Shown here: positions 34,977 to 45,348 of the stretch, one piece after another | Layout: the number at the start of each line of letters is the position of its first letter | Numbering within the stretch: position 1 is the first letter of the stretch | Assembly (NCBI RefSeq): GCF_000002985.6 | Contig: NC_003280.10 | Span: 2,480,001 to 2,544,000 of the forward strand | Reading direction: 5' to 3' | From: Caenorhabditis elegans | Lineage: Eukaryota > Nematoda > Chromadorea > Rhabditida > Rhabditidae | Length of the DNA: 64,000 nucleotides | Made by a program: the position numbers and the translations under genes | Notes under the pieces: model-generated | What the model saw: only the letters and a program-made list of their open reading frames with translations | The model's database searches: none | What the model was told of the DNA's origin: nothing

Positions 34977-36097
34977 TCAGTGAAGAGCTAATGATTTTCC
35001 GAAAAGAGCATAAACCACTGATGGATCCATATCGGCCAAATTTCCAGCCAAAGCCGCTTTGATCTCATCGACTGTGTTGATTTTCAGGAGACAAGATTTC
35101 TGTAAATAATTAATTTCCAGTAAGTTTTTCTGTTATGAATATTTTTTTTACCTTCAAATTCTCCAATTGGTATTGTTTTGCGATTTTGAGTTGATCCTTC
35201 ATCGACTTTTCAGATTCTTCGATCAGAAACTCTTCGCATTTTCGGATTGGAAGAGCCATATCGTACATGTGGGCGAGGAGGAGCATTCCATCGATAGTAT
35301 TATCTGAACAATAAACTGATTATTTGAAAATTTATAGATTTTTATACCGTCAATAGCGGGTTCACCATACAGAACCTCTAGAAGATTCTAAAAATCGGTG
35401 GAATCAATGCCTTGAAGTGTAACTTCTTCCTTGTCAGATTCTGCGAATTTTCCGAAAAAAAGTGATTCGAAGTATGTAGAGTGTGAGGCGAGGAACTGGA
35501 ACAAGTCATGAAATTTATGTTTTAAAATTTAGAAAAATTGCACCTTTCTGAGCACGAAAAACTTTTTGTCTCCGACCGCGAGAACCACATCGGAAAATGC
35601 TTCATTCGATTTTTCAAAGCTTTTGAGCGCTTTCTTCGAGATTCCAGTCGTCTTGATGATCTTCACAGCGGCTTCAACAGTGACAACATCATCGATTAGG
35701 TAGTCGTTTATCAATTTGTCCCAACGAATAAAATTCCACTGTCCACGGCCAGTTTTGGGCTCATTTGTAAATTCAAACTCAAATTTCTCATCTCCCCCAT
35801 ACACTTTCCCTCTCGAAGTTTTCAGTTTGAATTCGAATTCAGTATCAATGATCCACGCGGTCTCTTTTACTTTCAATTTCTTACAAAAAAGGATAATTCC
35901 CAAGTGATCTTCCTTGCGAGCAATTGACAGCTTCCTGAATTTACTTTTTTTTTTTATTCTTCACTAACCACAAAAAAAAATAACCATGGAACATTGAAAT
36001 ATTCTTCTACGGGACTGTGAAGAAAATCTTCATCCTCCATCTTCGATACATCCGTGAAAATATGCGAAAGCACAAATTCCTTCGTTGGACGGACCAT
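34977..36097 (-). pseudogene. MATH-BTB gene copy A with an in-frame nonsense codon
   Basis: Five exons on the minus strand: 36097-35985, 35934-35544, 35495-35348, 35303-35152, 35099-34977. Splice sites and phases match copy B exactly. Exons 1-2 encode the MATH domain (MVRPTKEFVLSHIF..., WNFIRWDKLINDYLIDD); exons 2-5 encode BTB (FSDVVLAVGDKKFFV, LLEVLYGEPAIDD) and BACK-like helices. In exon 3 the codon that is CAG (Gln) in copies B and C is TAG (plus-strand CTA at 35388-35390), about 70 residues into the BTB fold, so the product would lose most of BTB. All other features are intact, so loss may be recent or the codon may be polymorphic. MATH-BTB proteins are adaptors of CUL-3 ubiquitin ligases. 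The LTR element at 36271 lies 170 bp upstream of its ATG and may also affect its expression. Confidence 0.8.
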
Positions 36098-36265
36098 TCT
36101 TTGAAGATTCGCGCTGAAATTAGGAATATTTTTGAGTGACAATTAATTATTAAGGCAAGAATATTAATTAGAAATCAGAGAGAAACAAGGAAAATTTTTA
36201 GAAACCACAAAACTCGATTTGCGCGTCAAATGCGGTACATTGTGTGCACTTGCGTACTCACATTG

Positions 36266-36270
36266 CTTAC
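36266..36270. repeat. Left target-site duplication CTTAC
   Basis: Identical to 40671-40675 on the far side of the LTR element. The joined flanks would read CATTGCTTACCGTAGTTCGA, which is found intact upstream of copy C at about 44658. Confidence 0.92.
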
Positions 36271-36702
36271 TGTCGTTCACCTATTGAAGGTGACGATTTA
36301 CGATACAGCTCCTAGGAGTGGAATAATCTCGATAGATTATTCCCCAGTGATGCGGATAGAATAAGACGAAGATTTAGCTTTCCGCAATAGTTATTTATTA
36401 GAATAATCGATCGGTGGTGGTGAATATTAAGGAAGATGAGTAATTAGTAGAATGAGTTGGTGAAAGGGTCATATGATCGGAGTATAAACCGAATACAACC
36501 ACCTCCTAGGTGTGGTTGGTGGAAGAAGTGAATAATATTCAAATCGAAAGGTTAGGTGGTGGTTGCGAAATAGTAAAGGGGCGAGAAATTAGTATTTGGC
36601 GGGTAGGTCAAACGGGGGAGATCAATAATAATTATACGAGCGCTGCTCGTTACTGCCTCTGCGTCTCTCGTTGTTATCACCCTTCGCGGTGGCACCGCGA
36701 CA
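36271..36702 (-). repeat. LTR, left copy (3' LTR of a minus-oriented element)
   Basis: 432 bp, beginning TGTCGTTCACC and ending GGCACCGCGACA on the plus strand; TG...CA ends hold on both strands. Nearly identical to 40239-40670; differences seen include CTCCTAGG/CTCCTCGG, GATAGAAT/GATAGATT and TCGTTACTG/TCGTTGCTG. Confidence 0.93.
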
Positions 36703-36710
36703 CTCCGCCT
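36703..36710 (-). other. Candidate polypurine tract
   Basis: AGGCGGAG on the minus strand immediately precedes the TGTCGC start of the left LTR. Short, but in the expected place. Confidence 0.5.
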
Positions 36711-39700
36711 GAGAAAAGATCCGAATTCCGAAGGAATTTGGATGATCTCAACTGGACCCCACTCGCCAATGACGCGGCTTGTCCTCCGACACTGCTTGGC
36801 TCCGACGCTCCTTTGCTCCTCCGACACTGGTACTCCAACATCAGCGATCATAGCTTGTCCTTCTCTCGAACGTCTTTCGACGTGATCGATAACTTTTCAG
36901 CTTGTCCTTCTAATCCCGAAAGTCTTTCGACGTGGTCGATAACTTCTCCTGGTCGCTGCTCTTCCTCCTGAACTTCTCCTCCTTGCTGTTGACGAAGATC
37001 CAAAATCCAACGGACTCTGAATGTCCCGAAGCCAACTCCATCGTCCGACGTTGCTGCTTCTCTGATGTACGACGTCTTCCGATCTCCGCTGCTGGTGATC
37101 CTCAGAGCGCACCGTCCTGATCCATCCCTTCGTGCGTACAGCACGACACTCCGGGGGAAAAAAGGCTCGAAATTCAAAGGAATTTTGAGTGGACCAAATT
37201 GTACAGAACGTTGCAAATGTGCTCGGATCCACGACGACATCCGTATTTCTTGTCATCTTCGACTGTTCCTCTTCGTCTTCTGGAGTCATAACTTGTGCAC
37301 GTTGAATCGGAAAATTTTTGTTCTTTTTACCGGAATTTGAACTTCTCGCAATGTGTAGACTTCTGCATTCGATGCCAATTCCAACGAAATTAACTCCATC
37401 TTCGGAATGGTAGATTCTGCTCCACTATTTGTCGGCTTTGTCCTCGCTTTTCGACATCACCAGTGGCATCCCGATAAAGCCACCCGGATATGAAAAATCC
37501 TCTTGATTCTTGTACAATTGAAGAATTTCTCCTTGTGACTCCGCCAACATCGTCACATTCATCATGTAGAGATTCGTCTTGATTTGCTCCTTGATTTGAT
37601 GCGGAAAATGTCGATTCCACGAAACGACTTCTATCCATTGAAAGCTGCTGTCTGATTGACAAATCGTCCAGCACAATCACATCTTCAAGCCAAGGCGGGT
37701 GATAAATCCATCGATTTTTCGATATCATCCTTTGCCTGCCGAACATCCAACTTCCAACTACATCTTTGAATTCCACGAAACGACACGACGAAATACTTTC
37801 CATCCAGCAAAATTCCAAATTCGAAAGAATGATTCCTTTGTCGAGAAGGCGACTGTCCAGACGAAAACATCCTGATCATCTAGCTGAATGTCAGCACTTC
37901 CTTCTCATTTGGCGTCGACATCTGCGAAAATCTGTGCTCCACGACGACTTCGCTCCAAAAATCCGAGTTCCACCGTCAAAAAAAAATTAAGATTGTCCGG
38001 AAAATTTTGATTTGAGCAGTTATTGCTTCTTTTGATTTAATTAAATTGTTGAAATTCTTACAATTGAATTGTGAATTTTTACATTAGAATTAATTGGAAT
38101 CAAATTAACTACTTGGAGGAAACATGTGATTTTACAACGAGAAGTTGGGGATTTTTTGGAAAACTGCTTAAAAATGGGAACTATTGATTAAATTGGAATT
38201 GTTATCTAGATAAAAAACTACTGTAGCCGACGAGAATGCTTAGAAAATTGTACTACTTGGAGCTACGAGTTAGGTTACTGTCACGAAAAACGGAAATTAT
38301 AAGGCAGCCTAGAATTATGGTACTACGAATTATTGTTAACTTGAAAATTGATAACCATTTGAAATTTGCTTCTTTTGTGAAGACTTTTAATTTAAAATAT
38401 GCGAATTTGCTTCTTTTGTTGAAGACTTGAATTGAATTTTGAATGGAAAATTAGAATGAAAATTGTATTGAAGAATGCTCGAACTACACAAATTATTGCA
38501 TTCGGCATTATTGGAAACGAAAATTGAATTTTTTGTTGATACTTATAATGTATAAGCATCATTTGAAATATAGACAGTTTTTTCCGCAGCGTCGGCTGCC
38601 GATCTACTCGGAGTATCGCAACCGACCTTTGGAGTGTTTTTGCCTTTGGAAGCCTGCCGCCGCTACCGACCTAGCTAAGCACCTTCCCTCCGGCGGGTAC
38701 GCCGCTGCCGCATGATGCTCTCCCTAGGAGAAGGCTGTCATCAGCAGTCAAACGTCTTCCCACGTTCCGCACGTGAGGCCATGCCCTATATTATACCACC
38801 TTAAAACTTAAATTGTTAAAACCTGAATTGAATTATTGATTTTTTATGACCCGCGTGATGCAGATACACTTTGGGGCCTAATCCGTCGTGTACCTGACCT
38901 GAAAACTATGGGGACCCTACACTACCTTAGGCGGGGAAGATAAGGAAAAAAAATTTTAATTAATTTTTGATTTTGAATTTAGAGTTTTAATTTTTGGGGG
39001 CTCCTATATTATCGGTTTCTGACCTCTTCCGCTCCTTTTTAATCAATGTCGACGCTTGATCAAATTGGTAACTGGAATCAGGTTTGTATCATGTTCTCTC
39101 CACAGGTGTTCATAAAGGAAACGCATGAAAAAAATTTTAAAAAAAAATTTTTGGCGAGACAAGAACACTGTGTAGAGAGAAAGCATGAAGCGAGATCGAT
39201 AAGTAAGGCATATATGGAAAAGAGAGTTTAAGGAATTTTTATAAAAAAGATTAGAGGATCCCTTTTAAATTGAATTGACTAAACCCTAGTGGACGTTTGT
39301 TTCATAAATGAAACTATTTTTGACGTGGGGCTTGGCAGTCCTTGCTGCCACTTAAAAGCTCCTACCGTCACCCCCGGGCGTGAAATTTAACCCATTGCCA
39401 CCCGACAACGCCACTTTCGGCTTTTGGGTGACTCTTCCGTCGGTATACACCCGACCTTTGCTGATTCAGCATTTCAAACTCAGCTACTCTTGCTGCTCAT
39501 CTCCACGCAGACTGTAGTTTGTCGCACGTCCGTCCCGGAAGTTGACTCCGATCCCGGTGAGAACCTCCAGTTCTCACCGCTCCTCCTTTGTCAAATCGTT
39601 GCTTCCACGACGGCACAAACTCCAAGTTTGCTCTTGATCCTCAAAAACTGTAACCACGAAGTGTGTGGGAAACGTCCAGTTTCACTCGACCCATTCCTTG

Positions 39701-40223
39701 TCCAGTCGACCAACTCCACGAATCGATGCAAAAACTCTATAGTGTTGCTCGAAATCCTCGGAAACTTTGCGAGAACACCAGTGTCCTCTCGAAGAATCCA
39801 TGAAAGCGGCAAAAATCCTTGTTTTGCCCGATTCCACTTGCTGATACGACCTTCCAATACAATTTGGACGAAGAAATTGTCGCATTTTCCATTGTCGGTT
39901 CCGTGAGAATTATCGATTTTTGTTTCCAAATTACTCGAAAAAATAACTTTTGGAATCGTGAAGTATCGATTTTTTGTGGCTCTCCTGCCACTAGAGCCAT
40001 TTCGGATTTTTCGCATTATCGCTCACTCCACGGACACCAATGCTGACTCCAAGTCACGCTTGAAACCACAGAGAAACTGTGCAAACTTCCACATTTTGCT
40101 CGGAATTCCACGAAATTGGCGAAAAAATCCATCGATTTGTCCGAATCGGTGTCGCTGACACTTGAATTATCGATTTTTGTCGGCTCTCCTGCCACTCGAG
40201 CCAGTCCGGATCCTTCGAATCAT
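36711..40223 (-). other. Interior of the LTR element, non-coding
   Basis: Holds internal sequence duplications: a CACTCCG...AAAGGAATTTTGAGTGGACC-like block at 36703-36770 and again at 37145-37200, and a GCCACTAGAGCC/GCCACTCGAGCC block at 39989 and 40191. A CG-richer segment at 38580-38780 includes CCTCCGGCGGGTACGCCGCT. Many short frames exist on both strands with no conserved motif. Confidence 0.6.
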
Positions 40224-40238
40224 CCGGTCGATGCACCA
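40224..40238 (-). other. Candidate tRNA primer-binding site
   Basis: Minus-strand TGGTGCATCGACCGG directly follows the 5' LTR. The complementary tRNA 3' end would read CCGGTCGATGCACCA; the tRNA was not identified. Confidence 0.55.
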
Positions 40239-40670
40239 TGTCGTTCACCTATTGAAGGTGACGATTTACGATACAGCTCCTCGGAGTGGAATAATCTCGA
40301 TAGATTATTCCCCAGTGATGCGGATAGATTAAGACGAAGATTTAGCTTTCCGCAATAGTTATTTATTAGAATAATCGATCGGTGGTGGTGAATATTAAGG
40401 AAGATGAGTAATTAGTAGAATGAGTTGGTGAAAGGGTCATATGATCGGAGTATAAACCGAATACAACCACCTCCTAGGTGTGGTTGGTGGAAGAAGTGAA
40501 TAATATTCAAATCGAAAGGTTAGGTGGTGGTTGCGAAATAGTAAAGGGGCGAGAAATTAGTATTTGGCGGGTAGGTCAAACGGGGGAGATCAATAATAAT
40601 TATACGAGCGCTGCTCGTTGCTGCCTCTGCGTCTCTCGTTGTTATCACCCTTCGCGGTGGCACCGCGACA
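40239..40670 (-). repeat. LTR, right copy (5' LTR of a minus-oriented element)
   Basis: 432 bp, same length as the left LTR with no indels noticed and few substitutions, implying a young insertion. Confidence 0.93.
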
Positions 40671-40675
40671 CTTAC
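40671..40675. repeat. Right target-site duplication CTTAC
   Basis: Matches 36266-36270. Confidence 0.92.
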
Positions 40676-40964
40676 CGTAGTTCGACGAAAAAATTCATGT
40701 TTTTTTTTCAATAATCGATTTTATCGCTTCGAAGAAAGCTTAAAAACAAAATCCAAGATAGGCCAAAATCGGACAATCTTAATTTTCGAACGTCAAGCAT
40801 TCAAAAGATCCGAACTAATGTTTAAAAGAAAAGTAGTAATCGTTCAAAAACATAATTTTATCAAAAAATTTCAGTAAAACAGGTAACATGATAACAACAG
40901 AGAAAACATAACAGAAAAAAAGATAAAAGATTCGATCTCGGTGATCAGTGAAGAGCCAATGACT

Positions 40965-42044
40965 TTAAAAAAGAGCCGCCACGACTGTTGGATCCATGTC
41001 GGACAGCTTGCCAGCCACGGCCGCTTTGATCTCATCGACTGTGTTGATTTTCAGGAGACAAGCTTTCTGGAAATAATTAAGGATTCATCGTGAATCTTGG
41101 AATTTTTACCTTCAACTTCTCCAATTGGTATTGTTTTGCGATTTTGAGTTGATCCTTCATCGACTTTTCAGATTCATTGATTAGAAACTCTTCGCATTTT
41201 CGAAGCGGAACAGACATGTCGTACATATGAGCCAAGTGAAGAATTCCATCGATAGTTTCATCTGAAAAATGACTTTATTATTTGAAAATTCGTTGTTTTC
41301 TCACCATCAATCGCGGGTTCACCATACAGAACCTCTAGAAGATTCTGAAAATCGGTGGGATCAATGTCCTGAAGTGTGACTTCCTTCTGATCAGATTCTG
41401 CAAATTTTCCGAGAAGAAGAGATTTGAAGTATGAAGAATGGTAGGCGAGGAACTAAAATATAATATGGGATTGAGATTATATGTAGAAAACCTAACCTGT
41501 TTGAGCACGAAGAACTCTTTGTCTCCGACCGCGAGAACCACATCGGAAAATTCTTCATTCGATTTCTCAAAGCCTTTGAGCGCTTTCTTCGAGATTCCAG
41601 TCGTCTTGATGATCTTCACAGCGGCTTCAACAGTGATTACATCATCGATTAGATAGTCTTTTATCAATTTGTTCCAGGAAATGAACTCAGTCGTTCCATT
41701 ACCATAACTATGCGCATTCGAAAATTGAAAATTGAAATTATCATCTTCTCTATAAGCTTTTCCACTCGAAGTTTTGAGTGTGAATTGGTGTTCAGTATCA
41801 ATTGTCCACATGGTCTCTTTTCCTCTCGACTTGTGGCAGTGAAGAAATACTCCCAAGTGATCGCCCTCGCAAGAAATTGACATATTCCTGAATTATATAT
41901 TTTTAATTTATCATTAACCAAAAATGCCTACCACGAAACATTGAAATGTTCTTCACCGGGACTAAAAACACTGATATCCTTCTCCATCTTCGATACATCC
42001 GTGAAAGTGTGCGAAAGCACGAATTCCTTCTTTGGGAGGACCAT
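40965..42044 (-). CDS. MATH-BTB protein (bath family), copy B
   Basis: Exons (minus): 42044-41932, 41887-41497, 41452-41305, 41261-41110, 41066-40965; 906 nt, 301 residues, all phases consistent and no internal stop. MATH domain about residues 5-150 (MVLPKKEFVLSHTFTDV, FISWNKLIKDYLIDDVITVE), BTB about 165-265 (FSDVVLAVGDKEFFVLKQ, FLAYHSSYFKSLLLGKF, LLEVLYGEPAIDD) and C-terminal BACK-like helices (ESEKSMKDQLKIAKQYQLEK). Such proteins recruit substrates through MATH to CUL-3 ligases via BTB; worms have several dozen. The stop TAA at 40967 comes about 20 bases earlier than in copy A, so the C-terminus differs. The only undamaged member of the three here. Exact gene name not assigned. Confidence 0.87.
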
Positions 42045-42522
42045 TCTGTGAAGTCTTTCTGTAAGAATACTCCAAATAAATGTGTGAGGGAAAGTATTGG
42101 TGAAAATTACAAGAATACATTTTTTTTTCTGCGCTACCAACTTTTTTCCAAAACAAAAAACATTAAAATTTCGTTGAAAAAGCAATATTATTATAATAAA
42201 AAGCAAAAATCCCGGAGAAATGAATTGCTCGTCAAATCAAATGCAATGTGTGCTTGCGTACTCACATTGCATACCGTAGTTCAACAAGAAATTTCTCGAT
42301 TTAAATTAGTTTTTATTAAAATTTTAGAGAAGAAATCAGTTTTGGAATCTTATTTCGTACCCATCGCATCCAAAACAAGAAAAACATTGAATTTTCAGCT
42401 GAAAATCGAAATCTAAATGTCAATTATTGAAAAGCTTCGAACAAATCCTGAAAAATGTAATAAAAACGTCAAAGAATCGTTTAAAAACAGCATTTTATCA
42501 GAAATTTCAGTAAAAAGAGGAA

Positions 42523-42541
42523 CGGGGGGGGGGGGGGGGGG
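42523..42541. repeat. Poly-G homopolymer run
   Basis: About 18 consecutive G (preceded by GGAAC, followed by AAACG) just 3' of bath copy C. Such runs are G-quadruplex candidates and in worms depend on the FANCJ-like helicase DOG-1 for stability; length may also be inaccurate in an assembly. Confidence 0.85.
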
Positions 42542-42563
42542 AAACGTTAATTTAATCTAAAAA

Positions 42564-44475
42564 TTATTGAAGAGCGACTGATTTTCTGAGAAGCGCCGCC
42601 ACCACTTCCGGATCCATTTCAGAAAGATCACACGCCATTGCTACTTTGATATCGGTAATTGTGCTGATTTTCGAGAGACAGGCCTTCTGAAAATGAGAAA
42701 AATGAGAAAAAGCATTGAGTTATTCCAGGAGTGCTTCCTCGGCGTTTGCCGCCAGCTTCCTACCCAAGGCTTCGCAACTTCTTACCCAAGCCTTGCCCAA
42801 AAAATAAAAACATTTATAAGGAGTTGCCAAGACTTGGGTAAACCTTGGGCAAGAGTTGGGCGCCGCCTCAAAAATGAAAAAAGTCGGGGACTACCTCGTC
42901 GTCTCGAGGCGTCGCCCAAGCCTTACCCAAGTTTTGCCTATTTCTTACCCAATTTAAACCTGTGTGTTGAACTTTGATCGCATTTCCCGTTGTGCCGAAA
43001 TCTTACCTGCTGAGCCATGATGGTCGCGCGAAAAGATGCACACTAGTAAAAATATATCGTACTCATATTCTGATAGATATTTTTGAGGAAGTATCAGACA
43101 TATCGGATTGATACGGTATTCTCACATACCTTATTTCATTTGTTTTCAAGTGTGCTCCCTGATGATTCTAAGTTCAGAGTTTACAGAATTACTGTAATTC
43201 ATGTTTGTTTCATGTCTTTCAATTTTATAAAAGTTTACATTTCAAAGGAACAGTTCAGTCTTAGAAAAATTCAAAATTTGATGCATTGGATTGACTGACT
43301 ACTATTTGACTATTGGACTAGGAGAAGAATCATCCTGAAGATAACTTTACTTTTTATTTTTAGATGAGAGAAAAAGCAAACCTTGTTCGTACACTTTTTT
43401 TAAACAATGTTAGCCATCAAAGAAAAATATTTGGAATTTGCCTTTGAAGGGACAAGTTGTCCTGTGAATTCTTTCAATTACATCGAAATTCTTCTATTTT
43501 AAATACAAATTAGTCAAAAGACAAAATGTCGATTTACGCTAAACATTGCGCGTGCGGGATTTCGGAATCTTGTTCGTTCTTTACATCTGCAAACTTGGGT
43601 AAGAAGTTGACAAGACTTGGCTAAGACTTGGGCAAAACTCGGGCGAGGGAGTTTACACTAGAATTGTTGAAGTTGAAGTTTTTTTTTTCTGTACTGAAAG
43701 CTCAGATTTGCTGGTTTTCATACATACCATCAATTGCGGGTTCTCCATACAGAACCTCGAGAAGATTCTGAAAATCGGTAGAATCGATGCCGTGGAGTGT
43801 GACTTCTCCCTTATCAGCTTCTTCGAAATTTCCGAGAAGAAGAGTCTTGAAGTATGAAGAATGAGAGGCGAGGAACTGGAAAAAATCATGAAAATTATGT
43901 TTTAATGTTTTAAAATTCAGAAAAATCCAACCTTCTTGAGAACGAAGAACTTCTTATCTCCAACCGCGAGAATCACATCGGAAAATTCTTCATTTGATTT
44001 TTCAAAGCTTTTCAGCTGTTTCTTCAAGATTCCAGGCATTTTTGTAATCTTGGCATTAATTTCAATAATGATACTATCATCAACCAAATAATCCGTCATC
44101 AATGTGTCCCAAGCAATAAACTGATTTAGAATATGGGATTTTGGAGTCTCGAAATGGCACGAATTAAATCTTTGAATGCACTTTCCCGACGAAGTGGTGA
44201 GCTTGAAGTTACAATCCACACTGATTCCCAAGACTTTGTCCTTTTCCGCCGGATGTCCACAGCACAGATAAACACGCAAACGTGCTTCGCGATGACCAAT
44301 CATTAATTGCCTAAAATAAAATACTTGTAATGTCGTCGATCAGAGCTCGGATATTAGCTTACCATGGAGCATTGAAATGTTCTTCATAGGGACTTGTCAA
44401 ATATTATCCATCTTCCAACTTTGATACGTTCTTGAAAATGTGCGAGAGCTGAAATTCCTTCTTGGTGGCGACCAT
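42564..44475 (-). pseudogene. MATH-BTB gene copy C, nonsense codon and lost exon
   Basis: Recognisable exons (minus): 44475-44363, 44310-43932, 43875-43728 and 42686-42564. Exon lengths and phases match copies A and B for exons 1, 3 and 5; exon 2 is four codons shorter. Exon 1 has an in-frame TAA at 44406-44404 where copies A and B read through. Exon 4 (152 nt, HMYD...LRKCEEFL region) is absent: the interval 42687-43727 is instead occupied by unrelated sequence with inverted ends. The MATH part is the most diverged of the three (IGHREARLRVYLCCGHP). Two independent lesions make a pseudogene call secure. Confidence 0.82.
42737..43655. mobile_element. Insertion with imperfect terminal inverted repeats
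   Basis: The left edge (CCTCGGCGTTTGCCGCCAGC... CAACTTCTTACCCAAG, 42737-42793) is roughly the reverse complement of the right edge (CTTGGGTAAGAAGTTG ... TTTTGCCC-type, about 43590-43655). Several CCCAAG/CTTGGG words repeat inside. It occupies the place of exon 4 of bath copy C. No transposase frame found; family not recognised. Confidence 0.55.
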
Positions 44476-45060
44476 TGCGAAGAGTCTTGCTGAAATTTGA
44501 AATTTAAAATGTGCGCTGTTTATGAAATGAGAAAATATTGGAAAGCAGTCGGAAAATCATGAATTGAATGAAAAATCGTTCCGAAACTGGTAAAATAAAA
44601 TGGTTTTAACGGAAAATCATGGGAAAAATCAATTAATCTCAAGTTGCGGACTTGCATTGCTTACCGTAGTTCGAAAAAAAAAAATCAATTTTGGATTAAA
44701 TTTAACAAAATTTTCAACTAAAATCAACTCTGGAAGGTGATTTTTCTGAATTTCTCATTAGAAATATTCAAATTCCCATCTCATTTCAGTGAAAATCGGT
44801 ATCGATAAATCGGCATCGAGAAAAAATCGATATTTCCCGATTTTTTTTTGAGAAAGGCAAAGAAATTTGAATTTTTCTTTGAAACGTTGCGATTTTTACC
44901 ATAAAAATATGGTACCCGGTCTCGACGATTTTCTGAAATTTAAAAAAAAAAAAAAAAGTTCTCAACAACTTCTTGTGTTCATCCTCAATTCCTAAAAAAA
45001 TAACGAAGTATAGCCTAAAAATTTTAACAAAAATTCAGCGAAAATTCAAATTTTTTTCAG
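44476..45060. other. Upstream region of bath copy C; no gene
   Basis: Contains CATTGCTTACCGTAGTTCGA at about 44658, the same motif found upstream of copies A (split by the LTR element) and B (CATTGCATACCGTAGTTCAA near 42266). This looks like part of the duplicated unit and may hold shared promoter sequence. Confidence 0.5.
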
Positions 45061-45064
45061 GAGT

Positions 45065-45137
45065 GCACCAATGGCTCAGTGGGAATTTCCACGCTTGGCT
45101 CTACCAATCAGAAGACCGGGGTTCGAGCCCCGCGGTG
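45065..45137 (+). repeat. tRNA-like repeat, copy 0
   Basis: TGGCTCAGTGG (A box) and GGTTCGAGCCC (B box) with terminal CACC/GGTG pairing. T stem has only a 6-base loop if five pairs are formed, which is abnormal for a working tRNA. Confidence 0.6.
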
Positions 45138-45348
45138 GTAAGAACTTTTTCAAAAAGCTTCTAGGCTAATTCGCAAGTGCTGAATTCAAATTGTACACTT
45201 TTAAAAATTGAAACTAACTGCAAATCTTAAATAATTTCATAAAATAAAGGGAAATAATCCATAATCATACAATTAGTTTCACAATGAGAGAAAAAAAACA
45301 CTTGTATAATTATACGACATTTAAATTACAACGAAAAACATTTAAAAA

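Larger units (their letters stand above)
36271..40670 (-). mobile_element. 4.4-kb non-autonomous LTR retrotransposon
   Basis: Two 432-bp direct repeats flank 3536 bp, and the whole is bounded by a perfect 5-bp duplication, CTTAC. Next to the right LTR, on the minus strand, TGGTGCATCGACCGG begins at 40238 as a primer-binding site should (TGG complements tRNA CCA). Next to the left LTR the minus strand reads AGGCGGAG, a short polypurine tract. Both place the element on the minus strand. No frame in the interior exceeds about 145 codons, and none shows gag zinc knuckles, protease, reverse transcriptase, RNase H or integrase motifs. It would have to be mobilised by another element's proteins (LARD-like). 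Confidence 0.85.

Noticed and set aside
36510..40358. Open frames of 60-153 codons within the LTR element
   Set aside because: No gag, protease, polymerase or integrase motif; frames overlap on both strands and some cross the LTR boundary.
45065..45137. Functional tRNA gene
   Set aside because: A and B boxes are good but T arm and anticodon arm do not fold to standard geometry; treated as a tRNA-like repeat.
44973..45164. Short plus-strand frame over the tRNA-like repeat
   Set aside because: Consists of the repeat plus AT-rich flank, no conserved features.
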